Of a stretch of 64,000 nucleotides of DNA, positions 60,337 through 64,000 are shown in pieces. A program made the translations under genes and the position numbers. The notes below the pieces were generated by a model. The model saw only the letters and a list, made by a program, of their open reading frames with translations. It was not told where the DNA came from and searched no databases. Every line of letters begins with the position of its first letter. Within the stretch, counting starts at the first letter, position 1. Origin of the DNA: Mesorhizobium sp. NZP2077 (GTDB taxonomy: Bacteria > Pseudomonadota > Alphaproteobacteria > Rhizobiales > Rhizobiaceae); assembly GCF_013170805.1 (NCBI RefSeq), contig NZ_CP051293.1:7136001-7200000 (forward strand). The letters are read 5' to 3'.

Positions 60337-61662
60337 TCAGACCCCACCATTTTTACCAACAAGTCTCTTTCCTAGGGAACCAAAGCTCGCCGCAATGTGC
60401 GCCTTCTGCCGACGTTTACGGGCAGTCAGCGCAGTGATCTGTTCACAAATCTCGGCTACAGACTTCCCCCCAGTCTCTATGACTGTGCCGCTTCCCGGGC
60501 TAGTCCGCCCCACCAACCGGTTCTGATCGGTATAATCCCGCAGGCTTCCAGACCCCGTGACTATCCTGCCGGCCGTTCGAGCCGCTCGCACACTCTCCGG
60601 TGCGTTGAGATAGTACCGATTTCCAACGCCACGAAACCGACTGTCCTCGAAACCTCGCCCCTCCACCACTATGCCCTCCACAAAGGGACGAGCGACTCGA
60701 GTTTGCTCCCATAGCCAATCCATCACAGCGCGCCACCGCTTGCCGTCCGCAGCGATTGCTGCCGCCCTTGACCTAAGAGGCTCATCAATCTCAGGCTCTG
60801 GCATCTGGGGCTCATTCAACCCCAGCAGCATAGCAACCAGGTCATTGGGCGTCGCGCTGAGCACCGCTTCGCCATATGCCTTGGCGAGCGCACAGAAAGT
60901 CGCTCCTGTCCGGATAGCTAGATGCCCATCCGCAGCCGTGAGACTACTGACGACAGACGACTTTCCTGAACCTGATAGTCCTTCAATCAGCGTTATGTCT
61001 GCAGGTGATGCTCCGACCAACCGCTCCATGCCAGCGCGCAATTGGGCCGTAGTCCTGCGCGCGGAAGTCAAGTCGACAGTCTCGTCATACAGGTAGCTCC
61101 CCTTGCCGATCGCAGCCGCAACTGCGCTGCGACTCAGTTGCCTCTGCTGAGGCTCGCGAACGTAAATGGTTCGCGCAAACTTCGCATCCGAAGAGGAGAT
61201 GTGGATGTAGCCGGTCCAATTGCCCGATCGCATGACGTTAGCATCGGGCCACCATGCAGATACGTGATGATCACCTGTTAGCCGGGATATGATGTGATCG
61301 ACTATTCGCGGTGCATTGCGGACGATCACTTCGGAGGGCAGGAGGTGCAGATGGGCGTGCTCAGTCCCGCAAAACTGTACGTTTGAAGACGACCCATTCT
61401 CCATGAGAAGGAACGGCCTTGACCGTCCTACCAAAGCGGATGCCCACGCGCGTATCGCCGGCGTCGCTTCGCGGGAATTAAGATGCGCAGCGAAAGAAAG
61501 CTCGTGCTTGATGGGTGAAAGTAGGAAATGTCCCTGGCAAAGTGGAGAACGATCGGCAATCACGCGGAGGGACTCAAAACAGCCTGCGGCTCCGCCGCGA
61601 TCCTCGACATCCCCACACAGGAAGCAGCGTGCCCTTTTCTGATAGTGGGCTTGTTCTTTCAT
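60337..61662 (-). CDS. HIT-domain / CMP-kinase-like fusion protein
   Basis: A 441-residue fusion. Residues about 10-115 are HIT-like: RCFLCGDV (Cys pair), PLCQGHFLLSPIKHELSF and GTEHAHLHLLP (HxHxH, 102-106), a nucleotide hydrolase/transferase site. Residues about 222-425 resemble (d)CMP kinase: P-loop EGLSGSGKSSV (227-237), RTGATFCALAKA, VVEGRGFED, YYLNAPESVRAARTA, RDYTDQNRLVGR. One kinase loop has Gly where CMP kinases have Asp (EGRG for EGRD). Start overlaps the ThiL-like stop by 4 bases. Joining a nucleotide-cleaving and a nucleotide-phosphorylating domain suggests work on an unusual nucleotide; I know no characterised protein of this form. Confidence 0.75.
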   Translation of the reverse strand: MKEQAHYQKRARCFLCGDVEDRGGAAGCFESLRVIADRSPLCQGHFLLSPIKHELSFAAHLNSREATPAIRAWASALVGRSRPFLLMENGSSSNVQFCGTEHAHLHLLPSEVIVRNAPRIVDHIISRLTGDHHVSAWWPDANVMRSGNWTGYIHISSSDAKFARTIYVREPQQRQLSRSAVAAAIGKGSYLYDETVDLTSARRTTAQLRAGMERLVGASPADITLIEGLSGSGKSSVVSSLTAADGHLAIRTGATFCALAKAYGEAVLSATPNDLVAMLLGLNEPQMPEPEIDEPLRSRAAAIAADGKRWRAVMDWLWEQTRVARPFVEGIVVEGRGFEDSRFRGVGNRYYLNAPESVRAARTAGRIVTGSGSLRDYTDQNRLVGRTSPGSGTVIETGGKSVAEICEQITALTARKRRQKAHIAASFGSLGKRLVGKNGGV

Positions 61663-62726
61663 AGGGAGGACTTTCTGGTTGTTGCGGTCACCACGTCCTT
61701 AACGTGATCGCCAAGCTGGTGTTGCCAAGGCACCCCAGGTAGAGGCACCACCGTATGGTCCTTTTTGACGAGATCATTGCCGAAATGACGGCCCGCGCGT
61801 CCGATTTGGAAAATATGGTGACCATGCGCTGCAAGCACCTCCTCGGCCTTTGTCCATTTCTCAGGCGACACCGAAAAAAACAGTTCGAAGTCGACCGAGG
61901 CGCTAAGCGCCAGAGCGACTGGATCGAGTTGGCCCAGTTCGGCGACTTTGCGTGTTGACTCGTGCACCGGGATATCGGTCTCTTGTAGCTGATATTTCAT
62001 TCCAGCAAGGGCTGAAGATTGATCAATCGTTGCCTTGAGGCCGTCTGAAATATCCATGCAGGACGTTGCCAGCTCATGCTTCACAAGCAGCATGCCGATA
62101 TCAACACGTGCACGGGGGCGTTTCCAGCACTGAAGCAGCGCCTGTTCGTCGCTCACGTCAATTTGAAGGCCCTTGGGTTTTAGCTCTTTAAAGTACGTAA
62201 GGGCCCCGATTGCGCCACCAAGAGGGCCGGTCACGCATATGAGATCGCCGTCCCGAACTCCGCTGCGTGTAAGGTAGGCACCTCGCTTGATAATCGAAAA
62301 GGCGGTGGCGCTGAACACGTCTGAGACGTATCCTCCAGTGTCTCCTCCAACCACCTGAGTGCCATAGGCGTCGGCGGCCGCTTTGATACCTCGAAAGACC
62401 TGCTCGAAATCAGTGACAGACATGTTCTTGGAGTAGCGGACAACGGTAAGCAACCCAGATGGCGTGCACCCCATCGCTGCCATGTCGCTGATGTTCGCGA
62501 TCGCTAAGTAGTAGCCGACGTCAAAGTAATCGAGGTAGCCGAGCTGAAAGAGATAGAACTCTGTGCCACGAATAAAGTCGGATGCAATAACCAATTGCCG
62601 ATCGCCGCCGCATTCGATAACTGCGGCGTCGTCCAAGGCAGCGACGCCAACTGCTGCCTCGCCACTCGAAGAGTGTAGGATATCTCGGATGAGACCGATG
62701 AGAACGCCTTCGGGCGGCATCTTCAT
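61659..62726 (-). CDS. ThiL-like kinase of the AIR-synthase superfamily
   Basis: A 355-residue PurM/ThiL/SelD-type protein: ALDDAAVIECGGDRQLVIAS near the start (metal Asp pair), NISDMAAMGCTPSGLLTVV (about 78-96), VGGDTGGYVSDV, GDLICVTGPLGGAIGAL, and CMDISDGLKATID. These are the ThiL (thiamine-monophosphate kinase) signatures. In this operon, without other thi genes, the phosphate acceptor may differ from thiamine phosphate. The ATG at 62726 overlaps the upstream stop (TGATG); a GTG one codon earlier is the alternative. It is coupled to the HIT-CMK gene. Confidence 0.82.
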   Translation of the reverse strand: MKMPPEGVLIGLIRDILHSSSGEAAVGVAALDDAAVIECGGDRQLVIASDFIRGTEFYLFQLGYLDYFDVGYYLAIANISDMAAMGCTPSGLLTVVRYSKNMSVTDFEQVFRGIKAAADAYGTQVVGGDTGGYVSDVFSATAFSIIKRGAYLTRSGVRDGDLICVTGPLGGAIGALTYFKELKPKGLQIDVSDEQALLQCWKRPRARVDIGMLLVKHELATSCMDISDGLKATIDQSSALAGMKYQLQETDIPVHESTRKVAELGQLDPVALALSASVDFELFFSVSPEKWTKAEEVLAAHGHHIFQIGRAGRHFGNDLVKKDHTVVPLPGVPWQHQLGDHVKDVVTATTRKSSL

Positions 62727-64000
62727 CACATCATTCTCCCAATGGTTAGCCTCTCCGTCAACTTCGCCATGAGGAACTCCGAAAGCGGACCCAAACCGGC
62801 CAACAGGAAGACGAAACTGAAGCCCCGGCGATACTCGTCAGATGCCGATAGGAATGCAACCAGCGCGATCACCGAGAGAGTGGTCGTGGACGCGACTAAG
62901 CGGGCGATCGCGGGGCGATTGAAATCGAACTCGGTCCTGACTAAAGCTACCGTAAGAGACCACCAATTTGCTATTCTCCCCCACCACTTATCCGACCGCC
63001 TGTTCTCTACCGCCCCTTGAAGCAGCCGAATCACTCGTAGGACATGATATGCAGCGTATATCGTGAGGCGCTGCCCATTGGAATCGATCCGAAAGTCGGA
63101 TCGGGAGTAGTTTTTCATGACCCGCTGGAAAATTAGCTTCCCACGCATGTTTTGGAAGGCGGCTAGCGTCTCACCGTATGCGAAGAAGTGCGACTCGAGC
63201 AGGATCGCATCGATGTTAAAACGAAAATACCGATCCTTCCCGGAGTCGGTGTAGAACGCAATAATCTCAGTTCCCACATACGCCGGGTCAATGGCTGAGC
63301 CATTGTAGATTTTTACAAGCAAGCGACGAAGATCCTGGCGGACATCGTTCAGATCTTCTCCGCTGAATCCGAGCGACCTCATCCGGTAGATGCAGTTGAT
63401 GTAGAAGAGGCTGTGGATCGGATGGTTGTAGGCCCCGCTGTCCGAGACGCGGTTAGCGTTTGCGCGGTGTGTGTCCAGCACTTGCTCAAGCCGCGCTCGC
63501 ACTTCTGTTGAGAGGCCATCCGCTTTCAGGTCGAACCGCTGCATCGCGTCGGCAATTGCCATGAGCACATAGGCCGTGATGAGGTTGTTAGCAGCGTCCT
63601 TGGAGTTTGCGCCCTCTTCTGGGTCCGATTGCTCCGCGGTTGTCGTTTCGCTTTTGCCCGCGGCCCCACCATTGTTTGAGCGCCTGTCCGATTCGGCACG
63701 GAGCGTTGGTCGCCAGCCTGCGTAGCGTTGCTTTGGCCCCGCCGTGTTTTCAAGAAGGAACTGTATCTCCTGCTCGAGTTCGGCGGGAGTTTCGAGCGCT
63801 AGCAGGCACAAACACCGCTTTACCAGGATGCTCCTGTAATGCTCTTGTAGCTTTTCTAGGAGTGGATCCTTTATCGCCCCGCGGCGTGTATCACCGAAGA
63901 CCTCCTTACAACGATTAATAAGTGAGGTGATCGAGTCGATCGTGTCGGAATGGTCGCTTATTGCGATCCAGAGCGCAATGGCAGTGAGCCCGAATTGGTG
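62726..64000 (-). CDS. Hypothetical protein with two C-terminal membrane segments, partial
   Basis: The frame is open to the right edge of the window, so the N-terminus is missing; at least 424 residues are present. A low-complexity linker (Asn/Gly/Glu/Ser-rich, from about 100 to 140 of the visible part) separates two helical regions. Near the C-terminus two hydrophobic stretches (TTTLSVIALVAFLSA and FSFVFLLAGLGPLSEFL) look like membrane helices. No family recognised. It overlaps the ThiL-like gene by one base, so it leads a three-gene operon and may anchor it to the membrane. Confidence 0.7.
   Translation of the reverse strand, partial: HQFGLTAIALWIAISDHSDTIDSITSLINRCKEVFGDTRRGAIKDPLLEKLQEHYRSILVKRCLCLLALETPAELEQEIQFLLENTAGPKQRYAGWRPTLRAESDRRSNNGGAAGKSETTTAEQSDPEEGANSKDAANNLITAYVLMAIADAMQRFDLKADGLSTEVRARLEQVLDTHRANANRVSDSGAYNHPIHSLFYINCIYRMRSLGFSGEDLNDVRQDLRRLLVKIYNGSAIDPAYVGTEIIAFYTDSGKDRYFRFNIDAILLESHFFAYGETLAAFQNMRGKLIFQRVMKNYSRSDFRIDSNGQRLTIYAAYHVLRVIRLLQGAVENRRSDKWWGRIANWWSLTVALVRTEFDFNRPAIARLVASTTTLSVIALVAFLSASDEYRRGFSFVFLLAGLGPLSEFLMAKLTERLTIGRMM

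Overview
The window reads as a piece of a symbiosis island from a Mesorhizobium-type alphaproteobacterium. This rests on a biotin operon containing bioZ, nodA, nodF with nodE/nodG relics, the Nod-factor sugar genes noeK/noeJ, three clear nod boxes, a SyrB-like protein, a Ros/MucR-type regulator and many broken insertion sequences. Genes were identified from protein motifs and remembered family sequences; no database search was run, and the genus is an inference.

Layout. 0-3.3 kb: end of a biotin operon (bioD-bioA-bioZ) followed by panD. 3.7-8.2 kb, minus strand: nodA with its nod box, then a decayed nodF-nodE-nodG unit in which only nodF is intact. 8.5-10.8 kb: CIRCE-controlled groES-groEL with a terminator. 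10.8-20 kb: IS relics, a fatty-acid-hydroxylase/sterol-desaturase gene with a divergent nod box, a succinate-semialdehyde dehydrogenase, a fossil copy of a Fic gene joined to a TPP riboswitch and thiC 5' end, a SyrB-like protein, a di-haem cytochrome c peroxidase and small regulator-like genes. 20.3-23.5 kb: noeK-noeJ behind a nod box. 23.6-32 kb: Fic and ImmA/IrrE relics, queC-queD-queE plus a stump of queF, then a TPP-riboswitch-led thiC-thiO-thiS-thiG-thiE-thiD operon. 32-36.5 kb: a luciferase-like monooxygenase, hisC, and LacI and AbiH relics.

36.6-64 kb is a defence island, almost all on the minus strand. It holds a complete type III CBASS (TRIP13-like ATPase, two HORMA-type proteins, CD-NTase, NucC nuclease), a GHKL ATPase with a STAS-like winged-helix partner, a 1158-residue helicase with a probable C-terminal nuclease domain, a DUF2235 hydrolase, a metallo-beta-lactamase-fold enzyme overlapping a gluzincin metallopeptidase, a possible GIY-YIG nuclease, a 1331-residue nuclease-STAND-helical-repeat protein, a TIGR04141/DUF6119 protein, and at the right edge a three-gene operon of a membrane protein, a ThiL-like kinase and a HIT-CMP-kinase fusion.

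How the parts fit. The left half serves symbiosis: Nod-factor acylation (nodA, nodF), GDP-mannose supply for Nod-factor decoration (noeK/noeJ), vitamin supply (biotin, beta-alanine/pantothenate, thiamine), a chaperonin and a periplasmic peroxidase. The right half is anti-phage or anti-plasmid cargo. The strongest leads are the lone nodF with broken nodE and nodG, the nodA fragment captured between a nod box and nodF, the probable flavonoid-controlled fatty-acid hydroxylase, the fossil Fic-TPP-thiC segment, and the uncharacterised defence candidates (MBL-gluzincin pair, GHKL-STAS pair beside CBASS, nuclease-STAND protein, HIT-CMK/ThiL operon).
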